From contig NZ_VEFR01000004.1 of the NCBI RefSeq assembly GCF_007679035.1, positions 62,001-126,000 of the forward strand: DNA of 64,000 nt, given 5' to 3'. The notes under the pieces were generated by a model, which saw nothing but the letters and a program-made list of their open reading frames with translations, did not search any database and was not told the DNA's origin. This DNA is from Agrococcus jejuensis (lineage in GTDB: Bacteria > Actinomycetota > Actinomycetes > Actinomycetales > Microbacteriaceae). The position numbers and the translations under genes were made by a program. Positions within the stretch are counted from its first letter, which is position 1. Every line of letters starts with the position of its first letter. This document shows positions 8,071-17,528 of this stretch, one piece after another.

Positions 8071-8131
8071 GTCGGACGTGCGCTGGCGGGCCGTCGGGGC
8101 TGGCCGCATCCGCCGTCGTCGAGTCCGGGGA

Positions 8132-8150
8132 TCCTTCGATGATCGAAGGA
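8132..8150. promoter_or_regulatory. 19-bp perfect palindrome upstream of the fibril gene
   Basis: TCCTTCGATGATCGAAGGA lies in the 319-bp gap between the YbaY-like and fibril genes and is the right size for a dimeric regulator's operator. The rest of the gap holds a possible promoter (GTGACG at 8263, TAGGTT at 8285) and a leader hairpin ACCCCGA/TCGGGGT (8308-8332), with no gene. Confidence 0.4.
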
Positions 8151-8377
8151 CATCGCCATCGCGGGAGAACGGGAGGTTCGGAATCCGCGGACACGCGGAT
8201 TGCGACACGCCGGAATCCAGGCCGCGACACGCCGAGACTCGCTGACATTCACAGAATCGGTGGTGACGAATCTTCAACGCCAGATAGGTTCCCGCTTGGT
8301 GCGATGTACCCCGATCGAGGATCGTTCGGGGTGCACGGACCGATGTCCCACGGCAGAGCGAGAGACCCGGAGCGATC

Positions 8378-11300
8378 GTGCGCGATTCGACCACCCCGAG
8401 CAGGTTCACCCAGCGACTGCAGCGCGTCCTCGCGGGCGCCGTGTCGTCGATGCTCGTCGCCGGCGGCCTCGTCGCCGTCTCCGTCGCGGCACCGCTCGTG
8501 CAGGCGCCTGCGGCGAGTGCCGCGGCGAACTTCATCTGCGGTCCCGGCTCGTCGTCGCCGCTCTACGCGACGGGGAACAGCACGGCGAACACGGCGAACC
8601 CGCGTGATCTGTTCAGGATCGATCCGGCAACCGGTGCGACGAGCGTGGCGTACTCGCCCGGCATCACGTCGACGGTGACCCTCAACCAGCTCGCCATCTC
8701 GCGCGATGGTGCGCAGATCTTCTGGACCGACGGCACCACCGCCACGTCCAACATCTACGAGTACACCCCTGCGACCGACGCAGCGCCGCAGACGACCCCG
8801 CGTGGCACCGCCACGGGCGGCACCGCCGCGCCGAACAACGCGTGGAACACCATGGGTGGGTTCGACCTCGCGACCAACCGCTACATCTATGGCGGCGCCG
8901 TCTACACGCCTCCGACGCAGACCACGGCGTCGTCGGCGTCGCTCACGGTGCACTCGTACAACCCCACGAACAACGCGATCCAGCCGAGCGCCGCCACGAT
9001 CAGCCTCCCTGGTGCGACTGGTGCCAACGGTGACCTCGCGTTCTCGCCCGCCGGCACGATGTACGTCGTCACCGGTGGCAACTCCACGCAGACGCAGCCG
9101 GGTGGCGGTGGCGACAACGCCCAGCTCTACCGCGTCACGGGCGGCATCCCGACGACCGGCACCGCGAGCTACTCCGGCGTGCCCCTCGGCGGCCGCATCG
9201 ACAACGTGCGCGGACTCAACTCCATCGCCTTCGGCGCCGACGGCTTCCTGTACCTCTTCGGCCAGACCCCCACGAGCTCGACCGCGGGCACGCCCCAGCT
9301 CATCAAGGTGAACCCGTCGAATGGCGACATCGTCTCTCGCACGACGCTCGCTGGCCCCGCCGCCGGCGGCCTGACCGACCTCGCGTCCTGCGCGTCGCCG
9401 TCGACCGTCCGGGGCGAGGTCGTGCTCGACGAGCCGCGCCAGGACCCGAGCGATCAGTTCCAGGTCGTCATCGGTGGCGGAGGCCTCAGCCCGGCGGACG
9501 CGTCGACGACGGGGACCACGACCGGCACCGGCTCGACCGTCGCCAACAACCCGGTCACGGGCCCGGTCATCGTCCTGCCTGGCGACACCGTCACGGTCGA
9601 TCAGCGGCCCGCCGCAGGCAGTGCGACCCCCGGCCCCGACTACGCGCGGGAGTGGGTCTGCCGCGACACCGCGTACGGCAACGCCGTCGTGAGCTCGGGC
9701 TTCGGGCCGCAGGCGTCCTTCACGATGCCCACGAACCCTGCCATCGGATCGAACATCGTCTGCTCGTTCACGACCGAGGAGGCAGTCTCGAGCGCGACGA
9801 TCGACAAGACCTTCACCGGCGGTCCGATCACCGCGATCGGCCAGCGGATCGACTACTCGATCACCGTCACCAACACCGGCAACGTGCCGCTGCAGAACGT
9901 CGTCGTCACCGACCCCGCTCCCGGCCTCACGGTGACGTGCCCCGCCGGTTCGTCGACCGTCAACCCGGTCGGTGCCTTCAACACGGTGAACACCGTCACG
10001 TGCACGGCGTCGCGCCTCGCGACCGCCCAGGACTTCCAGGGCACGGGCACGGTCGACAACACCGCGACGGTCTCGTACACGACGCAGCAGCCCACCCCCG
10101 GCAACGCGCCGCGGACCGCATCCGACACCGCGTCGTTCACGCCCGACCGCACGCCGCCCGCGGCGACGGCGGACACGCAGGGCGGAGGCACGATCGGTCA
10201 GCCCGTCACCGTGAACGTCGTCGGCAACGACGGCACCGTCGACCCGGCCTCGGTGACGATCGTCGGCGCACCCGGCGACGGCAAGCGCCTCGAGGTCGAG
10301 GACGTCGGCGTGTGGACCGTCAGCCCCCAGGGCACGATCACGTTCACGCCCGCCTCCGGCTACACCGGCAATCCGGCACCCATCACCTACAGCGTCGCCG
10401 GCCCCAACGGGGTGCGTGCAGAGGCGACGGTCACGGTCACGTACGGGGCGCAGGCGCAGCCGCAGCGCTCCGACGACAACCCGATCGGCTCGACCGTGAC
10501 CGTCGACCCCCTCACGGGTCTCGTCGGCACGGTGCAGCCCGGCACCGTCGCGATCGTCACGGGCCCGAACCCCGGCGACGTCGCGCCGTCGCTCACGGTG
10601 CCCGAGGGCGAGTGGACCGTCGTCGACGACGAGATCGTGTTCACCCCGAACCCGGGCGTGACGACCGATCCCGCGCCCATCGAGTTCCAGGTCATCTCGA
10701 CCGATGGCACGCCGACCCGCAACACGGTCACGGTGACGTACCAGCCGGTCGCGAACCCCGACACGACGCCGCAGACGACCCCGGGCTCGCCCGCGAGCGT
10801 CGCACCGCTCGCGAACGACCAGGGCACCATCGACCCGGCCACGTTCGCGTTCCTCGATGAGGACGGCGACCCGATCATCGACCCGATCACGGCCGCGCCC
10901 GCGACGTCGGTGACGATCCCGAACCAGGGCACCTGGTCGCAGGCGACCGTCGACGGACAGCTCGTCGTCACGTTCACGCCCGCGCCCGGATTCACCGGGA
11001 CGCCGACGCCGATCGGCTACCAGGTCGCCGGCCCCGGCCCCGACCGCGTGCCCGTGCAGTCGACGATCTCGGCGCCCTACCTGCCGCTCGCGGTCGGCGA
11101 CTCGGCGCTGCTCCAGCCGCTCACCGACCCGGCCACGCCGGTCGTCGTCGCCGACATCCTCGGCAACGACGCAGGTGACCTCGACCCCGTGACCGTGCAG
11201 CTGCTCGACCCGGCGACCGACACGTACGTCGACGGCCCCGTCGAGATCCCCGGCGTCGGCACGTGGGAGGTCGTGCAGGACGACGACGGCACCGTCGACG

Positions 11301-14300
11301 TCGTCTTCACGGCTGCGCCCGGCTTCTTCGGCGACCCCGCGCCGATCCGCTACCAGGTGGAGGACGCGAACGGCGACGCGACGACCGCGCTCATCACCGT
11401 GACGTTCCAGCCGGTCGCGAACCCCGATGTCGCCGGTGGCTTCGCCACGGGGACCACCGCGAGCATCACCCCGCTCGCCAACGACCTCGGCGACCTCGTG
11501 CCCGCGTCGTTCACGTTCCTCGACGCGGCGGGCAACCCCGTGGGCCAGAGCTACGCGGTCGCCGGTCAGGGCACCTGGACGGCCGCGGTCGTCGGCGGGG
11601 TGCTGACGGTCACCTTCGAGCCCGAGCTCGGCTACGAGGGCGACCCGAGCCTGGTTCGCTACCAGATGTCCGACACGAAGGGTGCGACCGCGCGGTCGAG
11701 CATCACGTTCGACTACGACGCCGCAGGCGCAGACGACGTGTCGCTGAGCAACCCGGTCGGCAACCCCGTCACGCTCCTCGACGTGCTGGCCGACGATGAC
11801 GGCGAGTTCGACCCCGCCACGTTCACGTTCAACCCGATCCCGGGCTCGACGCGGAACGACGACGGGTCGCTCACCGTCGCCGGTCAGGGCACCTGGACGT
11901 TCGTCGTGACGCCCACGGGCGCCGTCGACGTGACGTTCACTCCGCTGCCGTCGTTCCAGTCCGACCCGAGCATCGTCACCTACACGGTGCAGGCGATCGG
12001 CACCGGCTCGTCGACCGCGCAGCTCATCGTGGGCTACGCGCAGGTCGCGAATCCCGACCAGGTGCTCCTCGCGCCGCTCACCGAGCCGGCCACGCCGGCG
12101 GTCGTCGCCGACATCCTCGGCAACGACGAGGGCGACTTCGACGGTGCGGACGTGCAGCTGTACGACCCCGCCGCGAACGGCGGCGCGGGCGCATGGCTCC
12201 CGGCCGGCGACGACCTCGTCGTGCCTGGCGAGGGCACGTGGGCGATCGTCGTGAACGACGACGGCACGGTCGACGTGACCTTCACCGCAGAGGACGGCTT
12301 CCAGGGCAACCCGACGCCGATCCGCTACCAGGTGCCGGACGCCGCAGGCGACGTCGTCGAGTCGACGATCACCGTGACCTTCCAGCCGGTCGCGAACGAC
12401 GACGCCGACGCGGGCTTCGCCATCGGCGAGGTCGCATCGCTCACGCCGCTCGCGAACGACCTCGGAGCGTTCGACACCGCGACGTTCACGTTCCTGAACC
12501 CCGACGGCTCGTCGGTGGGCGCGCTCGCCGACTACTCGAACGGCGAGGGCACGTGGTCGGTCGCGATCGATCCCGAGACCGGCGTCCTGACGGTGTCCTT
12601 CGACCCGAACGACGGCTTCGTGGGCGACCCGACGCCCGTGGGCTATGCCATCGCCGGCAACGGCGGCGTGGTCGTGGACGCGACCATCACCTTCGACTAC
12701 GTGCCCGAGGCGCAGCCCGACTCCCTGACGGGCGTCGCGCCCGGCACGGTCGCGACCGTGCCGAACGTGCTCGGCAACGACCTGGGCGTCCTGAACCCGG
12801 CGACGTTCGCGTTCGTCCCGGGCGCCGAGGGCGGCGAGCTCGTCGACGGCACGCTCGTGGTCCCCGGTCAGGGCACGTGGTCGACCGTCGTGACCCCCGG
12901 CCAGGGCGGCGCGCCTGCCACGGTCGACGTGGTCTTCACGCCGGAGGAGGGCTTCCTGTCCGACCCCGACCCCGTGGCCTACGTCGTCGACGACCTCTCG
13001 GGCACCGAGACGGGCTCGACCATCACGGTCGACTACCTGCAGGTCGCGAACCCCGACCAGGTGCTGCTCGCGCCGCTCACGGAGCCGGGCACGCCGGTCA
13101 GGGTCGCGGACATCCTGGGCAACGACGTCGGTGACCTCGACCCCGCCTCGGTGCAGCTCTTCGACCCGGCCGCGAACGGTGGCGCGGGAGCGTGGCTCCC
13201 GGTCGGCGCAGAGCTCGTCGTGCCCGGCGAGGGCACGTGGCAGCCGCGCGTCAACGACGACGGGACCGCCGACGTCGTGTTCGTGGCCGAGGACGGCTTC
13301 CAGGGCGACCCGACGCCGATCCGCTACCAGGCGGCGGACGCGGCGGGCGACCTCGTCGACTCGACCATCACGGTCACGTTCCAGCCCGTCGCGAACGACG
13401 ACGCCGAGTCCGGCTTCGCCATCGGCGCGAACGCGCAGGTGAGCCCGCTCGCCAACGATCTCGGCGAGCTCGACGTGACGACGTTCACGTTCGTGCCGCC
13501 CACCGGCCTGACGCTGCAGGAGGATGGCTCGCTCATCGTCCCCGGCGAGGGCACGTGGTCGTTCACGGTCGACGTCGCCACGGGCGTCCTGACGGTCGTC
13601 TTCGACCCGATCGACGGCTTCGAGGGCGACCCGACGCCCGTCGACTACGCGATCACGAGCACGAGCGGCGTCACGGTCGACGCGACGATCACGGTCGACT
13701 ACCAGCCGCTCGCGGTCGACGACTCGGTGACGGGCCTCGAGCCCGGCACGGAGGCGACCCTCGCCGACGTCCTGGGCAACGATGCAGGCGACCTCGACCC
13801 GGCGACGTTCGCGTTCGTGCCGGGTGACGAGGGTGGCCGGCTCGTCGACGGCGACCTCGTCGTCGATGGCGAGGGCACCTGGTCGTTCGCGATCGACGAG
13901 GAGACCGGCGTCGTGACGGTGACGTTCACGCCGGAGGAGGGCTTCCTCTCCGACCCCACGCCCGTGTCGTACACGGTCGAGGACCGGTCGGGCTCCGAGA
14001 CGGGTGCGCTGCTGACGGTGGACTACCTGCAGGCAGCCGCCGACGATGCGAACCTCGACCAGCCCATCACGGAGCCGGTCACGGTCGCCGACATCCTCGG
14101 CAACGACGCGGGCGACTTCCTGCCCGAGTCGGTGCAGCTCTTCGACCCCGCGACCGAGTCGTGGCTCGAGCCGGGCGCCGAGCTCGCCGTGCCCGGCGAG
14201 GGCGTGTGGACGATCGTCGTGGACGACGACGGCACGGTCGACGTGGTGTTCACGCCGGAGGAGGGCTACCTCGGTGACCCGACGCCGGTGCGGTACCAGG

Positions 14301-15424
14301 TGGCGGATGCGGGTGGCGACCTCGCGCAGGCGACGATCACCGTGTCGTACCTGCCGGTCGCGAACGACGACGAGGACCTGGCGAACGCCTTCGGCGAGCC
14401 CGTGGTCGTCGACGTGCTCGCGAACGACGTGGGCGACTTCGACCCGTCGACCGTCTCGCTCTACGACCCGGCGGCCGACGGCGGCGTGGGTGCGTGGCTC
14501 GAGCCGGGCGTCTCGCTCGTCGTCGCCGGCCAGGGCACCTGGTCGATCGACCCCCAGACGGGTGCCGTGGCGTTCACGCCCGAGGCCGGCTACGGCGGCG
14601 ACCCCGACGTCGTCTCGTACCGCGTCACCGACTCCACCGGCGACACCGTGCAGGCGACGATCACGATCACCTACGGTCCGACGGCGGTCGACGACGCCTC
14701 GCTGCGCAACGCGCAGGGCACGACGGTCACGGTCGACGTGCTCGCGAACGACCTCGGGCAGTTCGACCCGGCGTCGGTGCGCATCGTCTCGGGCGACCAG
14801 CTCGTGACCGAGCTCGTCGTGCCCGGCCAGGGCACGTGGACGGTCGACCCCGCCACCGGCGCGATCGCCTTCACGCCCGCATCCGGCTTCACGGGCAACC
14901 CGACGCCGATCACCTACGCGGTGACCGACGTGTCGGGCGACGTGACCGAGGCGACCGTGACGATCACGTACCTGCCGAAGGCCAACGACGACCGCTCCGA
15001 GGGCAACGCTCCCGGCACGGCCGTCACGGTCGACCCGCTCGCGAACGACGCAGGCGACCTCGACCCGACGACGGTCGAGATCCGCGACCCGCAGACGGGC
15101 GACTGGGGCAAGACGGTCGTCGTGCCCGGCGAGGGCACGTGGACGGTCGACCCGGTGACGGGCGCGATCACGTTCACGCCCGAGCGCGGCTTCACCGGCG
15201 ACCCGACGCCCATCGCGTACCGCGTGACGGACGTGAACGGCGAGGTCACGCAGGCGACGGTCACGATCGACTACCGCCAGGTGGCCGGCATCCCGGGCAT
15301 CGACCTGCCGCGGACCGGTGCGGAGATCACGGTGTGGTCGCTCATCGCCGGCCTCGGCCTGCTGCTGGCAGGTGCGGCCGTGTGGCTCATCCGCCGCCGT
15401 CGCACGGACGTGACCGACGCCTGA
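8378..15424 (+). CDS. giant LPXTG-anchored CshA-type fibril surface protein
   Basis: A 2,348-residue surface protein. Residues 1-48 are a long Sec signal peptide ending ASAA. Residues 50-345 look like a beta-propeller-like head (repeated RIDPATG, FDLATN, FSPAG). Residues 470-590 are a DUF11-type domain (ITVTNTGNVPLQNVVVTDPA). Residues 592-2305 are 16 tandem repeats of 98-115 residues, each with LxNDxGxxDPA, GxGTW, FTPxxGFxGDPTP and YxVxDxxG, as in CshA fibril repeats. The C-terminus has LPRTG (2310-2314), a membrane helix and RRRR, a sortase signal. It is probably an adhesive wall fibril. The GTG start has GGAG five bases upstream. No sortase gene lies in the window. Confidence 0.9.
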   Translation: MRDSTTPSRFTQRLQRVLAGAVSSMLVAGGLVAVSVAAPLVQAPAASAAANFICGPGSSSPLYATGNSTANTANPRDLFRIDPATGATSVAYSPGITSTVTLNQLAISRDGAQIFWTDGTTATSNIYEYTPATDAAPQTTPRGTATGGTAAPNNAWNTMGGFDLATNRYIYGGAVYTPPTQTTASSASLTVHSYNPTNNAIQPSAATISLPGATGANGDLAFSPAGTMYVVTGGNSTQTQPGGGGDNAQLYRVTGGIPTTGTASYSGVPLGGRIDNVRGLNSIAFGADGFLYLFGQTPTSSTAGTPQLIKVNPSNGDIVSRTTLAGPAAGGLTDLASCASPSTVRGEVVLDEPRQDPSDQFQVVIGGGGLSPADASTTGTTTGTGSTVANNPVTGPVIVLPGDTVTVDQRPAAGSATPGPDYAREWVCRDTAYGNAVVSSGFGPQASFTMPTNPAIGSNIVCSFTTEEAVSSATIDKTFTGGPITAIGQRIDYSITVTNTGNVPLQNVVVTDPAPGLTVTCPAGSSTVNPVGAFNTVNTVTCTASRLATAQDFQGTGTVDNTATVSYTTQQPTPGNAPRTASDTASFTPDRTPPAATADTQGGGTIGQPVTVNVVGNDGTVDPASVTIVGAPGDGKRLEVEDVGVWTVSPQGTITFTPASGYTGNPAPITYSVAGPNGVRAEATVTVTYGAQAQPQRSDDNPIGSTVTVDPLTGLVGTVQPGTVAIVTGPNPGDVAPSLTVPEGEWTVVDDEIVFTPNPGVTTDPAPIEFQVISTDGTPTRNTVTVTYQPVANPDTTPQTTPGSPASVAPLANDQGTIDPATFAFLDEDGDPIIDPITAAPATSVTIPNQGTWSQATVDGQLVVTFTPAPGFTGTPTPIGYQVAGPGPDRVPVQSTISAPYLPLAVGDSALLQPLTDPATPVVVADILGNDAGDLDPVTVQLLDPATDTYVDGPVEIPGVGTWEVVQDDDGTVDVVFTAAPGFFGDPAPIRYQVEDANGDATTALITVTFQPVANPDVAGGFATGTTASITPLANDLGDLVPASFTFLDAAGNPVGQSYAVAGQGTWTAAVVGGVLTVTFEPELGYEGDPSLVRYQMSDTKGATARSSITFDYDAAGADDVSLSNPVGNPVTLLDVLADDDGEFDPATFTFNPIPGSTRNDDGSLTVAGQGTWTFVVTPTGAVDVTFTPLPSFQSDPSIVTYTVQAIGTGSSTAQLIVGYAQVANPDQVLLAPLTEPATPAVVADILGNDEGDFDGADVQLYDPAANGGAGAWLPAGDDLVVPGEGTWAIVVNDDGTVDVTFTAEDGFQGNPTPIRYQVPDAAGDVVESTITVTFQPVANDDADAGFAIGEVASLTPLANDLGAFDTATFTFLNPDGSSVGALADYSNGEGTWSVAIDPETGVLTVSFDPNDGFVGDPTPVGYAIAGNGGVVVDATITFDYVPEAQPDSLTGVAPGTVATVPNVLGNDLGVLNPATFAFVPGAEGGELVDGTLVVPGQGTWSTVVTPGQGGAPATVDVVFTPEEGFLSDPDPVAYVVDDLSGTETGSTITVDYLQVANPDQVLLAPLTEPGTPVRVADILGNDVGDLDPASVQLFDPAANGGAGAWLPVGAELVVPGEGTWQPRVNDDGTADVVFVAEDGFQGDPTPIRYQAADAAGDLVDSTITVTFQPVANDDAESGFAIGANAQVSPLANDLGELDVTTFTFVPPTGLTLQEDGSLIVPGEGTWSFTVDVATGVLTVVFDPIDGFEGDPTPVDYAITSTSGVTVDATITVDYQPLAVDDSVTGLEPGTEATLADVLGNDAGDLDPATFAFVPGDEGGRLVDGDLVVDGEGTWSFAIDEETGVVTVTFTPEEGFLSDPTPVSYTVEDRSGSETGALLTVDYLQAAADDANLDQPITEPVTVADILGNDAGDFLPESVQLFDPATESWLEPGAELAVPGEGVWTIVVDDDGTVDVVFTPEEGYLGDPTPVRYQVADAGGDLAQATITVSYLPVANDDEDLANAFGEPVVVDVLANDVGDFDPSTVSLYDPAADGGVGAWLEPGVSLVVAGQGTWSIDPQTGAVAFTPEAGYGGDPDVVSYRVTDSTGDTVQATITITYGPTAVDDASLRNAQGTTVTVDVLANDLGQFDPASVRIVSGDQLVTELVVPGQGTWTVDPATGAIAFTPASGFTGNPTPITYAVTDVSGDVTEATVTITYLPKANDDRSEGNAPGTAVTVDPLANDAGDLDPTTVEIRDPQTGDWGKTVVVPGEGTWTVDPVTGAITFTPERGFTGDPTPIAYRVTDVNGEVTQATVTIDYRQVAGIPGIDLPRTGAEITVWSLIAGLGLLLAGAAVWLIRRRRTDVTDA
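10150..15290 (+). repeat. 16 coding tandem CshA-type repeats with a three-repeat super-period
   Basis: Repeats 4-6, 7-9, 10-12 and 13-15 form triads whose first members start at 11084, 12041, 13040 and 14030, a spacing of 957, 999 and 990 bases. QVANPDQVLLAPLTEP opens repeats 7 and 10 and GFAIG opens 8 and 11, showing block duplication of three repeats rather than of single ones. Confidence 0.8.
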
Positions 15425-15452
15425 GTCGGTGACAGCCTGACGGCCTGACGCA

Positions 15453-15487
15453 CGACGGCCCCGGAGCGAGAGGCTCCGGGGCCGTCG
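15453..15487. terminator. bidirectional terminator between fibril and FN3K-like genes
   Basis: Perfect 15-bp stem CGACGGCCCCGGAGC / GCTCCGGGGCCGTCG with a 5-base loop, between convergent genes. Confidence 0.85.
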
Positions 15488-15497
15488 GCGTTCGCGG

Positions 15498-16253
15498 TCA
15501 GGCGTAGCGGCGGGCGATGGCGACGAGCTCGTCGCCGTACGCGGGGCCGTGCGAGACGGCGTGCACCGCCAGCGGATGCAGCTGGTGCAGGCCGAGCAGC
15601 TCGCGCCAGCCGTCGCCGAGCACGGCGGCCTCGGCATGCGCGTCGAGCACCGTGTCGAGATGCGGCAGCCCGAAGAGGGCGAGCATCGCGAGGTCGGTGA
15701 GCGGATGCCCGCCGTGCGCCGCCGGGTCGATGAGCACGGCACCGGTCGGCGTCCAGAGCACGTTGCCGCTCCACAGGTCGCCGTGGATGCGCGCGGGCGC
15801 TCGGTCGTCGTCGAAGGCGCCCGCTGCGATGCGGTCGCAGACGGCGTCGACGACGGCCGCGCCACGCGGCTCGAGATGGCCGGCGTCGACGGCGGCGCGC
15901 ACGAAGGGGCGGATCCGCTGCTCGGCGAAGCCCTCGCCCCACGTGGCCGTCGGCGCCATGCGCTGGCGCTGGCGCCCGATCCACCCCTCGCCGTCGCACC
16001 CGGGCGGGGGAGCGCACCAGCCGTCGGCGCCGCTCGCGTGCGTCGCGGCGAGGGCGCGGCCGAACGCCTCCGCATCCGTTCGCGTGGGGCGCGCGGGATC
16101 GAGCCGTTCGAGCTCGATCGTGGCGCCGTCGTGCGCGAGCACGCGCACGACGGGCGCGCCGTCGTGCGGCTCGGCGTCGGCGAGCCACCGCAGGCTCGCG
16201 ACCTCCCACGCTGCCGCGTCGTCGCCCCAGCGCACGTGCTTCGTGAACGTCAT
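15498..16253 (-). CDS. fructosamine-3-kinase family protein
   Basis: A 251-residue aminoglycoside/fructosamine-kinase-like protein. The catalytic loop is HGDLWSGN (residues 157-164), the metal-binding Asp is Asp176 in VLIDPAAHGGH, and DLAMLALFG follows, as in FN3K family enzymes that phosphorylate ketosamine (glycation) adducts so that they decompose. The length is slightly below the usual 280-290 residues because the N-lobe is short. GAGGAT lies six bases before the ATG. It converges on the fibril gene; no operon partner is apparent. Confidence 0.85.
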   Translation of the reverse strand: MTFTKHVRWGDDAAAWEVASLRWLADAEPHDGAPVVRVLAHDGATIELERLDPARPTRTDAEAFGRALAATHASGADGWCAPPPGCDGEGWIGRQRQRMAPTATWGEGFAEQRIRPFVRAAVDAGHLEPRGAAVVDAVCDRIAAGAFDDDRAPARIHGDLWSGNVLWTPTGAVLIDPAAHGGHPLTDLAMLALFGLPHLDTVLDAHAEAAVLGDGWRELLGLHQLHPLAVHAVSHGPAYGDELVAIARRYA

Positions 16254-16325
16254 CCGTCCATCCTCGTGCGGGCGCCCGGGCCTCGCATCCTCATCCCGTG
16301 CGCGCGCCAGGTGGCGACCGCGAGG

Positions 16326-17387
16326 TCAGCGCAGGGTCGCCGTCGCGCCGTGGGCGACCCCGTAGGCGCGCACGGCGCGGCGCAGGGCCGGCTCGCGCCG
16401 CGCGGGGATGGGCACCCACGCATTCGTCTCGACGTCGATGCTCGTCGCGCGCTGCGTGCGCCGCCACGTGCCCGACACGGCGCCGTCGACGACGATCGCC
16501 GGCAGGAACATGCCGTTGGAGCCGGGCACGATGCGCTCGAGCGGCTCGCCGCGCAGCGGCACCTCGCGGTCGCGATAGCCGAGCACGAGCTCGTCGAACG
16601 GGGCGACGAGGTGCACGCCCTCGGCCGGCTCGAGCCCTGGCGCGTGCAGATGCTCCACGCCGTCGACGACCATCGCGTCGAGCTCGCCGCGCACGGCGTC
16701 GATGCCGCGGCGCGCATCCGCGATCGTCAAGCCGGTCCACCACGCGAGGTCGTGCACCGTCGCCGGTCCGTGGCTCGCGAGGTACCGGCCCGCGACCTCG
16801 GCCAGCGCCTCGTCGCCATCGAGCGTGCGGGGTGCCGCGACCCACGCGTCGTGCAGCGCGTAGTCGGTGCGGCTCACCATCACGACGTGCCCGTGCCGCG
16901 CGAGCCAGCCGAGGATGTGCGGGCCGCGCTGCGCATGCACGGGCTGACCGGCGGCGACGAGGGCGTCGAGCAGCGTCTGGCGCGACGCGGGGCCGTCGGC
17001 GAGGATGCGTTCGACGACCGCGCGGGAGCGCGAGATGGCTGCCTCGTCGAGCTCGAGCGAGCGCATCCGCGTCGCGTCGCGCCGGTCGACGCGCTCGGCG
17101 GTGAGGAGCGCGAGCCACCGGATGTCCTCGGAGCGCGTCCAGTGCAGCGTGCCGCGCATCGGCCACGACCGCACGATCTCGCCGCGCGCCTGCGAGGCCT
17201 CGACGTCGGCGACCGTCGCATCCGCGCGCTGCGCGACGGCCCACAGCGAGCCGAACCGGTCCTGCCCCTGCATCGAGAGCATCCACCCGATCGCGTCGGC
17301 CACCGACGCGGCAGGCTCGGCGAGCAGCTGCGCGCGCACGCGCATGCCCAGCAGTCGTCGCTCGTCGGCGGTCAGCCTGCGCACCAT
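16326..17387 (-). CDS. AlkZ-like winged-helix DNA glycosylase family protein
   Basis: A 353-residue protein of the HTH_42 family, whose studied members (AlkZ, YcaQ/AlkX) are glycosylases acting on interstrand crosslinks and alkylated bases. The conserved Q-x-Q motif is Gln40-Gly-Gln42 (MLSMQGQDR), and MRGTLHW (about residues 77-83) and the C-terminal beta-barrel with FLPAIVVDG and VSGTWRRT are present. CATGCT lies six bases before the ATG. The substrate cannot be deduced; family members also protect antibiotic producers from their own DNA-damaging product. Confidence 0.75.
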   Translation of the reverse strand: MVRRLTADERRLLGMRVRAQLLAEPAASVADAIGWMLSMQGQDRFGSLWAVAQRADATVADVEASQARGEIVRSWPMRGTLHWTRSEDIRWLALLTAERVDRRDATRMRSLELDEAAISRSRAVVERILADGPASRQTLLDALVAAGQPVHAQRGPHILGWLARHGHVVMVSRTDYALHDAWVAAPRTLDGDEALAEVAGRYLASHGPATVHDLAWWTGLTIADARRGIDAVRGELDAMVVDGVEHLHAPGLEPAEGVHLVAPFDELVLGYRDREVPLRGEPLERIVPGSNGMFLPAIVVDGAVSGTWRRTQRATSIDVETNAWVPIPARREPALRRAVRAYGVAHGATATLR

Positions 17388-17393
17388 GTGCTC

Positions 17394-17399
17394 AGCATG
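17394..17399 (-). promoter_or_regulatory. -10 box of the AlkZ-like gene
   Basis: CATGCT on the minus strand, six bases before the ATG; leaderless type. Confidence 0.4.
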
Positions 17400-17466
17400 C
17401 CGTGCGCCGCCGACGTGGCGTGCTCCGAAGGCGCCCGGCCGGCCGGGATGCTCGCGCCCGCACGGT

Positions 17467-17517
17467 GACCGGTCGCAGTCGCCGCCGACTGGTCGCCGAC
17501 TCGGTGCGACCAGTCGG
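17467..17517. repeat. GACTGGTC-family palindrome downstream of the MFS gene
   Basis: Octamers GACCGGTC (17467), GACTGGTC (17487) and the inverted GACCAGTC (17508) are spaced 20 and 21 bases apart. CCGACTGGTCGC and GCGACCAGTCGG form a 12-bp perfect stem at 17485-17517, a probable terminator of the arsR-MFS operon. The same octamer recurs in the array before hemB. Confidence 0.6.
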
Positions 17518-17528
17518 GCTGCTCGCCC

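Noticed and set aside
8308..8332. Riboswitch before the fibril gene
   Set aside because: A single small hairpin with no conserved aptamer sequence.
10150..15290. CRISPR-like array
   Set aside because: The repeats are about 300 bp, coding and in frame, not 20-40 bp with spacers.
8249..16075. A 2,608-codon open frame on the minus strand
   Set aside because: It is the antisense shadow of the repeat-rich fibril gene, with Arg/Asp/Val-biased composition and no domain; high GC causes long antisense frames.
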